From the NCBI RefSeq assembly GCF_900290235.1, contig NZ_OLMK01000102.1:57400-121399 (forward strand): DNA of 64,000 nucleotides, in the 5' to 3' direction. Position numbers and translations under genes: made by a program. Below the pieces are notes generated by a model. That model saw only the letters and a program-made list of their open reading frames with translations, was not told where the DNA came from and made no database searches. The stretch is from Streptomyces sp. MA5143a. Lineage in GTDB: Bacteria > Actinomycetota > Actinomycetes > Streptomycetales > Streptomycetaceae. Each line of letters opens with the position of its first letter. The first letter of the stretch is position 1. Below are positions 51,566 to 60,101 of this stretch, one piece after another.

Positions 51566-53008
51566 ATGCCCCGCACCCGCCGCCGGCGCTACCTCGCCCG
51601 GGCGCTCGCCTACGTCCTGACCGTTCCCAGCGTGCTGGCGGCCGTCGAGCACGAGAGCGCCCCGCGGACCGCCACCGACACGTCCCAGTTCCGCGGCGTC
51701 AACTGGGCCCGGCTCGGTGACAACTTCCACGGTGGACCGCTGGTCCTGCACGGGTTGAGCGGCTCCGACAGCTACCAGACGGTCGTGGCGAAAGCCGACG
51801 CCGTCTACACCGGCTTCGAGAACAACCTCGGCGCCAACACCGTTCGGCTCCCCATCAACACCTACACGGTCGGGACGAGCTGGTGGAGCGCCTACACGGG
51901 CGCGATAGACGCGGCCACCGCGAAGGGATTCAAGGTCGTCCTCTCCTACTGGGACGACGGGGTGGCCGCCCGCGGCGGTCGCATCGTCAACCCGGCCGCC
52001 TTCGACGCCATGTGGAACACGGTGCTTGCCCGCTACGGCTCCAACAGCCTCGTCCACTTCGAGCCGATGAACGAACCGGCGGGACACAGCGCCGCCGAGT
52101 GGGCGAACGTGGTGAGCAACTGGATCAGCAGTCACCCGTCCATCCAGCGGAACCGCATCTTCGTCAGCGGAGCCGGCCTGAACACCGACATCAAGTCCAT
52201 GTGCGCCGACCGCCGCCTCGACGGCACGATTCTGTCGCTGCACCACTACACGTTCTTCAGCGGCGCGAAGACCTACGACCAGTGGATGGCCTACCTGCGG
52301 GACGCGTTGGGCTCCTGCGCCGACCGCACGGTCGTCGACGAGTTCGGCGCGCCGATGGACACCGGGCTGAACTATCAGGACGCCGGCAGCACCGACAACT
52401 TCGTGCGCTACTTCCGGGCCACCACCACGGTGCTCCGGGAACTGGGGATCGGCTCCGTCTACTGGCCGGGGCTGGGCGGGAAGATACGCGCCGGCCAGGG
52501 CGACGACTGGTACGCCATGCAGAAACTGCACGGCACCGGTACCGACCTCACGCTCAGCACCCCCAGCGCCGGCGGCCGTCAGCGCCTCAGATACGGCTGG
52601 GGCCTGGACGGCGACGCCCCGGCCCCGGCCGGCCCGCTGCGCAACGCCGGCACCGGGCGCTGTCTGGACATCCCCGGCGGGACCACGGCGAACATCCAGG
52701 TCCAGGTGAACACGTGCGACAACACGGTCGGCCAGCAGTGGACCTCGACGGCCGGCGGACAGATCACCGCACTGGGCGGCCGCAGATGCCTGGACGCGTA
52801 CAACAACGGTGCGACGAACGGCACCGTGGTCGGCACGTGGGCGTGCAACGGCGGCGACAACCAGCGGTGGACGGTGGGTGGTGACGGCACCATCCGCAGC
52901 GCTCGATCCGGCCTCTGCCTCGACGTGAACACCACCACCCTCAAGGCGCAGCTGTGGGCGTGCTGGGGCGGCGACAACCAGACCTGGCGTACCCGGAAGA
53001 ACCAGTGA
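51566..53008 (+). CDS. Secreted GH5 family glycosidase with ricin-B lectin
   Basis: 480 residues; ATG at 51566, 7 bases after GGGAAGG. An Arg-rich start and hydrophobic stretch (YLARALAYVLTVPSVLAAV) act as export signal. The GH5 barrel (~45-350) has FRGVNWARL, NTVRLPINTY, the acid/base Glu in VHFEPMNEPAG and the nucleophile Glu in VVDEFGAPMDTG. GH5 covers endoglucanases, mannanases, galactanases and others; the subfamily could not be set. The lectin (~355-478) shows three repeats with QQWTS, QRWTV and QTWRT. The GH95 gene follows 28 bases downstream, so they form an operon. Confidence 0.87.
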   Translation: MPRTRRRRYLARALAYVLTVPSVLAAVEHESAPRTATDTSQFRGVNWARLGDNFHGGPLVLHGLSGSDSYQTVVAKADAVYTGFENNLGANTVRLPINTYTVGTSWWSAYTGAIDAATAKGFKVVLSYWDDGVAARGGRIVNPAAFDAMWNTVLARYGSNSLVHFEPMNEPAGHSAAEWANVVSNWISSHPSIQRNRIFVSGAGLNTDIKSMCADRRLDGTILSLHHYTFFSGAKTYDQWMAYLRDALGSCADRTVVDEFGAPMDTGLNYQDAGSTDNFVRYFRATTTVLRELGIGSVYWPGLGGKIRAGQGDDWYAMQKLHGTGTDLTLSTPSAGGRQRLRYGWGLDGDAPAPAGPLRNAGTGRCLDIPGGTTANIQVQVNTCDNTVGQQWTSTAGGQITALGGRRCLDAYNNGATNGTVVGTWACNGGDNQRWTVGGDGTIRSARSGLCLDVNTTTLKAQLWACWGGDNQTWRTRKNQ

Positions 53009-53036
53009 CCTGCTCCAGTCGTGAAGGGAGAACGAC

Positions 53037-55883
53037 ATGTCCGACGTGACGCGCAGACGGTTCCTCGCCGCCGGGGCGGTGGCTGGGGCAGGGATCGTGC
53101 CGGGTGGGTGGACAGCCTTCGCCAGGAGCGGCTCGGCCGCGCCGCCGGAGGTTCTGGCCGCCAACGATCTCGCCCTGTGGTACGACAAGCCGGCCGGCAC
53201 GGACTGGCTGCGGGCACTGCCGGTCGGCAACGGACGCCTCGGCGCGATGGTGTTCGGCAACGTCGACACCGAACGCCTGCAACTCAACGAGGACACCGTC
53301 TGGGCCGGCGGCCCGTACGACTCCGCCAACACGCGCGGCGCGGCCAACATCGCCGAGATCCGGCGGCGGGTCTTCGCTGATCAGTGGGGGCCGGCGCAGG
53401 ACCTGATCAATCAGACGATGCTGGGCAGCCCGGCCGGACAGCTGGCCTACCAGCCGGTCGGAAACCTTCGGCTCTCCTTCGGCAGCGCCACCGGTGCCTC
53501 GCAGTACAACCGGACGCTCGACCTCACCACCGCCACGGCCCTCACGACCTACGTGCTGAACGGCGTGCGGTACCAGCGCGAGGTGTTCGCCAGCGCGCGG
53601 GACCAGGTGATCGTGGTCCGGCTGACGGCCGACCGGGCCAACGCCCTCACCTTCAGCGCCACGTTCGACAGCCCCCAGCGGACAACGCTCTCCAGCCCGG
53701 ACGGGGCCACGATCGCCCTCGACGGCACCTCCGGCACCATGGAGGGCATCACCGGACGGGTCCGGTTCCTCGCCCTGGCCCACGCCGCCGTGACGGGCGG
53801 CACGGTCAGCAGCTCGGGCGGCACGCTACGGGTCTCCGGCGCCACCAGCGTGACGGTGCTGGTGTCGATCGGCTCCAGCTACGTCAACTTCCGGAAGGTC
53901 GACGGCGACTACCAGGGGATCGCGCGGAACCATCTCAGCGCCGCCCGCGACGTCGGCATCGACCAACTACGCAGCCGACATCTCGCCGACTACCAGGCGC
54001 TGTTCGACCGGGTGTCGGTCGATCTGGGACGTACGACGGCGGCCGACCAGCCGACCGACGTACGGATCGCACAGCACGCGCAAGTGAACGACCCGCAGTT
54101 CTCCGCTCTGTTGTTCCAGTTCGGTCGGTATCTGCTCATCTCGTCCTCGCGGCCGGGTACCCAGCCGGCGAACCTCCAGGGCATCTGGAACGACCAGATG
54201 GCCCCGTCCTGGGACTCGAAGTTCACCGTCAACGCCAATCTGCCGATGAACTACTGGCCCGCCGACACGACGAACCTGTCCGAATGCTTCCGCCCGGTCT
54301 TCGCCATGATCGACGACCTGACCGTGACCGGAGCCCGGGTGGCGCAGGCCCAGTACGGCGCCGGCGGCTGGGTGACGCACCACAACACCGACGCGTGGCG
54401 GGGCGCCTCGGTCGTCGACGGAGCGCAGTGGGGCATGTGGCAGACCGGTGGCGCATGGCTGGCCACCCTGATCTGGGACCACTACCTGTTCACCGGTGAC
54501 ATCGACTTCCTCCGCTCGAACTACCCGGCCCTGAAGGGCGCCGCCCAGTTCTTCCTCGACACCCTGGTCGCCCACCCGACGCTCGGACACCTGGTCACCA
54601 ACCCGTCGAACTCCCCGGAGCTCCCTCACCACACGAACGCCACCGTCTGCGCGGGGCCCACCATGGACAACCAGATCCTGCGCGACCTCTTCACCAGCGT
54701 CGCCCGCGCCGGCGAAACCCTCGGCGTGGACGCGACCTTCCGCGCCCAGGCACTGGCGGCCCGGGATCGGCTGGCCCCGACACGGGTCGGCTCCCGGGGC
54801 AATGTCCAGGAGTGGCTGGCCGACTGGGTGGAGACCGAGCGGAACCACCGGCACGTGTCCCACCTGTACGGTCTGCATCCGAGCAACCAGATCACCAAGC
54901 GCGGGACACCCCAGTTGCACGAGGCCGCACGGCGGACGCTGGAACTGCGCGGTGACGACGGGACGGGCTGGTCGCTCGCGTGGAAGATCAACTTCTGGGC
55001 GCGGTTGGAGGACGGTGCCCGGGCCCACAAGCTGCTCCGTGACCTGGTGCGCACGGACCGGCTCGCGCCCAACATGTTCGATCTGCATCCGCCGTTCCAG
55101 ATCGACGGCAACTTCGGTGCCACCTCGGGTATCGCGGAGATGCTGCTGCACAGCCACAACGGCGAACTGCACGTGCTGCCGGCGCTGCCGGCCGCCTGGC
55201 CCACCGGGCGTGTGAGCGGACTGCGGGGCCGTGGCGGGTACACCGTCGGCGCCGAGTGGAGCAGCGGCCGGATCGAGTTGGTCGTCACACCCGACCGAAC
55301 CGGCGCCGTCCGGGTGCGCAGCCGGGTCTTCGCCGGCGACTTCACGCTGCGGGACGATGCGAGTGGCGACCCGGTCCAGTCGAAGCGGCTCGAGGCCGAT
55401 CTCGTCGAGTTCGCCGGCCAGGCCGGCAGGACCTACCGCGCGTCCGCAGTCAGGTCGGGGCCGGTGGAGACCGGCGTGGCGTATCGGCTCGTAGCCCAGC
55501 ACAGCGGCAAGGCCGCCGACGTCAACGGTGCGTCCGCCGGCGCGGCCCTGATCCAGTGGCAGATCACCGCCGGTCGCAACCAGCAGTTCGAGTTCCTGCC
55601 CTCCGACGGTGATCACTACAAGATCCGGGTTCGGCCCAGTGGGCTGTTCCTGCACGCCGCCAGTGGCAGCAGCGGCGCCGACATCACCCAGCAGCCGGAG
55701 GCCAACGCCGCCGGCCAGCAGTGGCGGATCGTCGACCACGGCAGTGGCGTGATCAGTCTGGTGAACCGGCAGAGCGGCCTCGCCCTGGACGTGTGGGAGG
55801 CCTCCACCGCCGACGGAGCCCGCATCTCCCAGTGGACGGCCACGGGCAGCACCAACCAGCGCTTCCAACTCCACCGCATGTAG
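53037..55883 (+). CDS. Secreted GH95 alpha-L-fucosidase/galactosidase with ricin-B lectin
   Basis: 948 residues; ATG preceded by AAGGGAG. The start TRRRFLAAGAVAGAGIV is a twin-arginine (Tat) signal peptide, unlike the Sec-type signals of the other enzymes here. GH95 motifs: LALWYDKPAGTDWLRALPVGNGRLGAM split over residues 42-70, LQLNEDTVWAGGPYD, PANLQGIWNDQMAPSWDSKF, GMWQTGGAWL and HLYGLHPSNQITKR, and FQIDGNFGATSGIAEMLL. GH95 enzymes invert alpha-1,2-L-fucose or alpha-L-galactose bonds, for example in xyloglucan. A lectin domain (~815-946) ends the protein. Confidence 0.9.
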   Translation: MSDVTRRRFLAAGAVAGAGIVPGGWTAFARSGSAAPPEVLAANDLALWYDKPAGTDWLRALPVGNGRLGAMVFGNVDTERLQLNEDTVWAGGPYDSANTRGAANIAEIRRRVFADQWGPAQDLINQTMLGSPAGQLAYQPVGNLRLSFGSATGASQYNRTLDLTTATALTTYVLNGVRYQREVFASARDQVIVVRLTADRANALTFSATFDSPQRTTLSSPDGATIALDGTSGTMEGITGRVRFLALAHAAVTGGTVSSSGGTLRVSGATSVTVLVSIGSSYVNFRKVDGDYQGIARNHLSAARDVGIDQLRSRHLADYQALFDRVSVDLGRTTAADQPTDVRIAQHAQVNDPQFSALLFQFGRYLLISSSRPGTQPANLQGIWNDQMAPSWDSKFTVNANLPMNYWPADTTNLSECFRPVFAMIDDLTVTGARVAQAQYGAGGWVTHHNTDAWRGASVVDGAQWGMWQTGGAWLATLIWDHYLFTGDIDFLRSNYPALKGAAQFFLDTLVAHPTLGHLVTNPSNSPELPHHTNATVCAGPTMDNQILRDLFTSVARAGETLGVDATFRAQALAARDRLAPTRVGSRGNVQEWLADWVETERNHRHVSHLYGLHPSNQITKRGTPQLHEAARRTLELRGDDGTGWSLAWKINFWARLEDGARAHKLLRDLVRTDRLAPNMFDLHPPFQIDGNFGATSGIAEMLLHSHNGELHVLPALPAAWPTGRVSGLRGRGGYTVGAEWSSGRIELVVTPDRTGAVRVRSRVFAGDFTLRDDASGDPVQSKRLEADLVEFAGQAGRTYRASAVRSGPVETGVAYRLVAQHSGKAADVNGASAGAALIQWQITAGRNQQFEFLPSDGDHYKIRVRPSGLFLHAASGSSGADITQQPEANAAGQQWRIVDHGSGVISLVNRQSGLALDVWEASTADGARISQWTATGSTNQRFQLHRM

Positions 55884-56352
55884 AACCATGCTCTGGTCGG
55901 CATAAAAATCCAGCGGTGACTACGCCTTGCCAACGTGTGATCACAAGGGGAATGCTGAAGCCCGGCAGGTCCTTGAAAGTTGTACAACCATCGCTTTTCG
56001 GGTGTGGAAGTGGCGGCGGCTCACGAGAACGGGGCACACGATTTCGGTCAGGGCAGTCGTCGTTGGCCGGTGTCCTTACGCGACGACGGCCTCCCGGCCC
56101 GACGCGATCGAGGGCTGGGCGCGGCGCCACATGCTCGCCCCCCGCGGACCTCAAGCCCTCGACGCGGACGGCTCACCCGGCCGCCGTCTCGGCGGGGAAG
56201 CAGCGAATGCGTCCCGCAAGGGCCTCCGCCCGGACACCTCGCGCCGCGCGCCCCGGAGCCGTCCGCACTCTCCGGTGGAACGTCGCCCTCGCCAGGATGC
56301 GGACGGGCGGTTCGCCACTTCCCTCTCTCTGACCGACACGGAGGAATGAATC
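55884..56352. other. Intergenic region after the lectin-enzyme island
   Basis: 469 bases without a supported gene; the ORFs here lack coding-like codon use and homology that I recognise. Two perfect 10-base palindromes, TGTGATCACA (55936-55945) and GTTGTACAAC (55979-55988), lie in an AT-richer stretch after the GH95 stop. The 3' part is GC-rich and ends in the GGAGGAATGAATC ribosome site of the next gene. It marks the end of the island. Confidence 0.5.
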
Positions 56353-57276
56353 ATGCGTATTCTCGTCGCCGGCGCCACCGGAGTGATCGGACACCCCCTG
56401 GTGGGAGCGCTACGGGCGCGGGGCCACGAGGTGAGCGCGCTGGTACGCCAGGAGTCGCGGGAGCGGGCCCCGGAGGCGGACCACGTCGTCAGCGCCGACG
56501 CCCTCGACCGCGAGGCCCTGCTGTCGGCGGTGTCGGCCGTCCACCCCGAGGTGGTGGTCCATCAGATGACGGCGCTGCGCCTGATGGGCGACGACCCGGT
56601 GGCGGCCTTCACCCTCACCGCGCGACTGCGCACCGAGGGCACCGCCAACCTGATGGAGGCGGCCCGGGCGGCCGGAGCGGGACGGCTGGTCGCGCAGTCC
56701 ATCGCCTTCGCGGCCGCCCCGGCCGAGGAACCGGTCCTCGACGAGGGCGCACCGCTGTACGTGGACGCCCCCGATCCCGGCTGGGCCGCCACCGTACGGG
56801 CCGTCGCCGAGTTGGAGCGACTGGTCCTCAACAGCGGGCCGCTCGCCGGCACGGTCCTGCGGTACGGCACGCTGTACGGCCCCGGCACCCTGTACGCCCG
56901 CGACGGCGGGGCGGCCCAGGCGGTACGGGCCGGACAGCTCCCGCTGCCGGGGGACGGCGCAGGGATCACCTCGTTCCTGCACGTGGAGGACGCCGTCGCG
57001 GCCACGGTCGCCGCCGTCGAGTCGGAGGCCACCGGGGTGTTCCATGTGACGGACGACGACCCGGCCCCGGCCGCGCAGTGGCTGCCGCACTACGCCCAAG
57101 CGCTGGGCGGCCCGGCCCCTCGTGCGATCCCGGCGGACCACGCGCCCCAGCTGCTCGGCTGGTTCCTGGCCCATCAGCTCACCGCCGCGCACGGCGCGGC
57201 CAATGACCGGGCCCGTGCGGCGCTGGGCTGGAAGCCGCTGCGGCCGAGCTGGCGCGAGGGGCTGGGCGAGGAATGA
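56353..57276 (+). CDS. NAD(P)-dependent epimerase/dehydratase-like oxidoreductase
   Basis: 307 residues; ATG preceded by GGAGG. N-terminal Rossmann motif MRILVAGATGVIGHPLV (GxTGxIG form), acidic turn after strand 2 replaced by Arg (ALVRQESRE), suggesting NADP use. Later motifs include VVVHQMTALR, ANLMEAARAAGAGRLVAQS and the substrate-side VLRYGTLYGPGTLY. The catalytic Tyr-x-x-x-Lys of classical extended SDRs is not evident, so it may be an atypical member. Precedes an AMP-dependent ligase gene by 68 bases. Confidence 0.75.
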   Translation: MRILVAGATGVIGHPLVGALRARGHEVSALVRQESRERAPEADHVVSADALDREALLSAVSAVHPEVVVHQMTALRLMGDDPVAAFTLTARLRTEGTANLMEAARAAGAGRLVAQSIAFAAAPAEEPVLDEGAPLYVDAPDPGWAATVRAVAELERLVLNSGPLAGTVLRYGTLYGPGTLYARDGGAAQAVRAGQLPLPGDGAGITSFLHVEDAVAATVAAVESEATGVFHVTDDDPAPAAQWLPHYAQALGGPAPRAIPADHAPQLLGWFLAHQLTAAHGAANDRARAALGWKPLRPSWREGLGEE

Positions 57277-57344
57277 CCGGCACGGCCCGGGACGCCACCA
57301 AGGGCCCTCTCCCGCGATGAAATGACGCGATCAGCCTAGGAAAA

Positions 57345-58991
57345 GTGGAAACAGTGAACCCGATCACGACGTTACGCCCGTCCGCCGACACCGTGGAGCG
57401 GTACCGCAAGGAAGGCCTCTGGCGCCCCGACACCATCCTGGACGACCTGGCGCGGTGGAACGCCGAGACCCCCGACGCCCCCGCCCTCCTCGTGTCGGAG
57501 GCCGACGGGGGCGTCATGGAGATGAGCTACGCGCGGTACGCCGAGTACGTGGACCGCTTCGCCGGCGCGTTGCACGCCCTGGGGGTGCGCAGCGGTCACG
57601 TCGTCGCGATGCAGGTGCCGAACGTCTGGCAGGTCGGACCGCTGCTCCTGGCCTGCGCCCGGCTGGGGGCCGTCGCCGCGCCCATCATGTGCGCGTTCCG
57701 CCCCCGTGAGCTGGAGCGGATGCTCCGCAGGCTGGACGCCGTCGTCTGCGTGACCATCGACCGGTGGGACGACTTCGAGCACGCGGCGGCGCTGGCCGAG
57801 ATGGCACCCCGGCTGCCCGCACTGCGCCACCGCGTGGTGCTCGGCGAGCGCGCCGCCGACGGGGACGGGGAACTCGGCTTCCGCGAGTTCTTCGAGCACA
57901 CGGATCACGACATCCTGCCGGATCCGTCCGTGGTGGACCCGGACCGCGTCTCCCTGGTGCTGTTCACCTCCGGTACCTCCGGTGAGCCGAAGGCCGTACT
58001 GCACACCCTCAACACCCTGTACGCCTGGTACGCCCCCGTCGCGGCCGCCGACGGCATCGGGCCGCACAGCCGCGTCTACTCACCGAACGCGGCGACGCAC
58101 ATCGTCGGCCTCACCATGGGCATCTTCATGCCGCTGCACCGCGGGGGGTGCGCGGTCATGACGGGCCGCTGGGCGCCGGAGGACATCGTTCCCTTCCTGG
58201 CCGAGGCCCGGGTCACCTGGATCGTCATCGTCCCAGTCCACCTCTCCGCGCTGATCGACGCGATGGAACGCACCTCGCGGCGACTGGACACCGTGCGCAT
58301 CATCCGCGCGGGAGGCACCACGGTTCCGCAGCCGCTGTTCAGGCGGGTGACGGAGACCTTCGGCATCCCCTTGGACGTGGGCTGGGGCATGACGGAGGGC
58401 GCCAACACCTTCACCCGCGCCGGAGAGCACCCGGACCTGGCCGGACGCACGGTCGGGCGGTGCGCGCCGGGCCACGAGATCGACCTGCGGGCCGACCACC
58501 CGATCAGCGACGACCGACCCGGACGCCTCTTCGTACGCAGCCCTTCGCTGTGCCTGGCCACCTGGGGCCGGGACGACGGCCGTCTGACCGTGCTGGCCGA
58601 GCACGACGACGGCTGGTACGACACCGGTGACCTCGCGGCGCCGGACGGCCACGGCGGCATCCGGCTCCACGGCCGTGCCGAGGACCGGATCGGCGTCATC
58701 ATGATCCCGGTCAGTGACGTGGAGTCGGCACTGCTGGACCACCCCGACGTACGGGACGTCGCCCTGGTCGGCTACCCGGACGGCCACGGCGGCGAGCTCG
58801 CCTGCGCGGTCGTCGTCCCGGGGGAGGGGACGCCCACCCTGGAAGGCCTGCGCGACTGGCTCGGCGGGCTCGGCATGAGCGAATGGTGCCTGCCCTCCCA
58901 CCTGGAACTCCTGCCCCGACTGCCGCGCAACGAGACCGGCAAGGTGCGCAAGAACCTGCTCAGGGAACGGCTTCGGCTCCGCTCGGACTGA
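57345..58991 (+). CDS. AMP-dependent synthetase/ligase (acyl-CoA synthetase family)
   Basis: 548 residues from a GTG at 57345 (57354 is possible). ANL-family adenylation enzyme: A3 motif SLVLFTSGTSGEPKAVLHT, A5 motif DVGWGMTEGANTF, A7 motif WYDTGDLAAPDGHGGIRLHGRAEDRI, and a C-terminal A10 PRNETGKVRKNLLRERL with the adenylating Lys. It would activate a carboxylic acid as AMP ester and transfer it to CoA or a carrier; the substrate is not predictable from this. It lies downstream of the NAD(P)-dependent oxidoreductase on the same strand. Confidence 0.88.
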   Translation: METVNPITTLRPSADTVERYRKEGLWRPDTILDDLARWNAETPDAPALLVSEADGGVMEMSYARYAEYVDRFAGALHALGVRSGHVVAMQVPNVWQVGPLLLACARLGAVAAPIMCAFRPRELERMLRRLDAVVCVTIDRWDDFEHAAALAEMAPRLPALRHRVVLGERAADGDGELGFREFFEHTDHDILPDPSVVDPDRVSLVLFTSGTSGEPKAVLHTLNTLYAWYAPVAAADGIGPHSRVYSPNAATHIVGLTMGIFMPLHRGGCAVMTGRWAPEDIVPFLAEARVTWIVIVPVHLSALIDAMERTSRRLDTVRIIRAGGTTVPQPLFRRVTETFGIPLDVGWGMTEGANTFTRAGEHPDLAGRTVGRCAPGHEIDLRADHPISDDRPGRLFVRSPSLCLATWGRDDGRLTVLAEHDDGWYDTGDLAAPDGHGGIRLHGRAEDRIGVIMIPVSDVESALLDHPDVRDVALVGYPDGHGGELACAVVVPGEGTPTLEGLRDWLGGLGMSEWCLPSHLELLPRLPRNETGKVRKNLLRERLRLRSD

Positions 58992-59000
58992 CCGAGAGGT

Positions 59001-59036
59001 TCGGGTCGCCCGGGAGAGCATTCCCGGGCGCCCCGA
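59001..59036. terminator. Strong bidirectional terminator
   Basis: TCGGG-t-CGCCCGGGA (59001-59015) pairs with TCCCGGGCG-c-CCCGA (59022-59036): 14 base pairs with one mismatch and a 6-base loop, between the convergent ligase and methyltransferase genes. Confidence 0.8.
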
Positions 59037-59051
59037 CTGCCGGGTGGAGTA

Positions 59052-59864
59052 CTAGGACGCCCGGCGGGCCGTGGTGACGAAGAAGGTCGCCGTCGCGGTG
59101 AAGGCGTTCCGGCGTGAGAGATCGCTCAGGTCGTCCTTCCACCGCGCCGCCGCCTCCTCGCTGACGACGCCTTGGGTGAGAGCCGCCGTCAGGGCCGGCT
59201 CCAGCACCACGCCGAACGCGGACGCGTGGTCGCTCAGCGCCGCCATGATGGGAACGACCTCGATGCCGGTGAAGCCCGCGTCGGCGAGGTGGGAGGCGCT
59301 GCGGGTGCCGGAGTGGGGATTGGGGACGGCTGAACAGAACGCGCGCTTGACCGCCTCGGTCGTCTCGGGGATCCGTGAACTCACCGCCATCGACCCGAGA
59401 TCGGGGTCCGCGAGAACGATGGTTCCGCCCGGCCTCAACACCCTGCGGGCCTCGGACAGTGCCTCGGCGGGATCACCGAAGTGGAGGAAGGTCCGCTCGG
59501 ACCGGTACCACGACAGTTCACCGTCCTCGAACGGCAGCTCGAACGCGCTGCCTTGGACGAAGCGGCAGTGCGGGAACCTGGCCAGGGCCGCGTCGACCAT
59601 GGCCTGGCTGCTGTCGAGACCCACGGCGTCCTTTCCGAGCCGTACGAGATCCGCTACGGCGCGCCCGGCGCCGCACCCGACGTCGGTTCCCTTGCCCTCG
59701 GCGGTCTCCAGGGCGCGGTAGGTGGCCTCCCGCACCGCGCGACCGCTCTCGCTCTCCTCCATCTTCCGCAGATAGGCGATGAAGTCCTCGGGGACGCCGG
59801 AGGAGTCGACGTCGTGGAAGCGTGCGGCAACGTTCTCGGCCGTGCGTGGTCCGGTGGTGTCCAC
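59052..59864 (-). CDS. SAM-dependent methyltransferase (class I)
   Basis: 270 residues from the GTG at 59864, preceded by GGGAG at about 10 bases; the longer ORF upstream is not supported. Methyltransferase-11/UbiE-type fold: motif I GTDVGCGAGRAVADLV, acidic end of strand 2 in VGLDSSQAMVDAA, CRFVQGSAFELPFEDG, RTFLHFGDPAEALSEARRVLRPGG (post-motif helix and strand 5). The last third is likely the substrate lid (ASAFGVVLEPALTAALTQG). Substrate unknown. The LAL-type regulator gene lies upstream on the same strand, 237 bases away. Confidence 0.85.
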   Translation of the reverse strand: MDTTGPRTAENVAARFHDVDSSGVPEDFIAYLRKMEESESGRAVREATYRALETAEGKGTDVGCGAGRAVADLVRLGKDAVGLDSSQAMVDAALARFPHCRFVQGSAFELPFEDGELSWYRSERTFLHFGDPAEALSEARRVLRPGGTIVLADPDLGSMAVSSRIPETTEAVKRAFCSAVPNPHSGTRSASHLADAGFTGIEVVPIMAALSDHASAFGVVLEPALTAALTQGVVSEEAAARWKDDLSDLSRRNAFTATATFFVTTARRAS

Positions 59865-60101
59865 GTGCTGCTGTCTCCCGTCAGGGGGTGCCTGATGTGT
59901 GCGTGCGAGTGGAGCTTGTTGAAAGTCAAAGCAGCCTAGCAGTAGGGGAGTTGGAGACCATGAGTACCGCAAGGGCGTACTCCGGCCGGGGAGATGCAGG
60001 GCCGCGTCCTCACACCCTCGCCGCTGGACGACCAGCGCCACCGCGGCGTGTCCACGTCGGCCTTGCCGTGGCCGGGCCGTACGCCTCCCGGCAGGTCTCG
60101 C

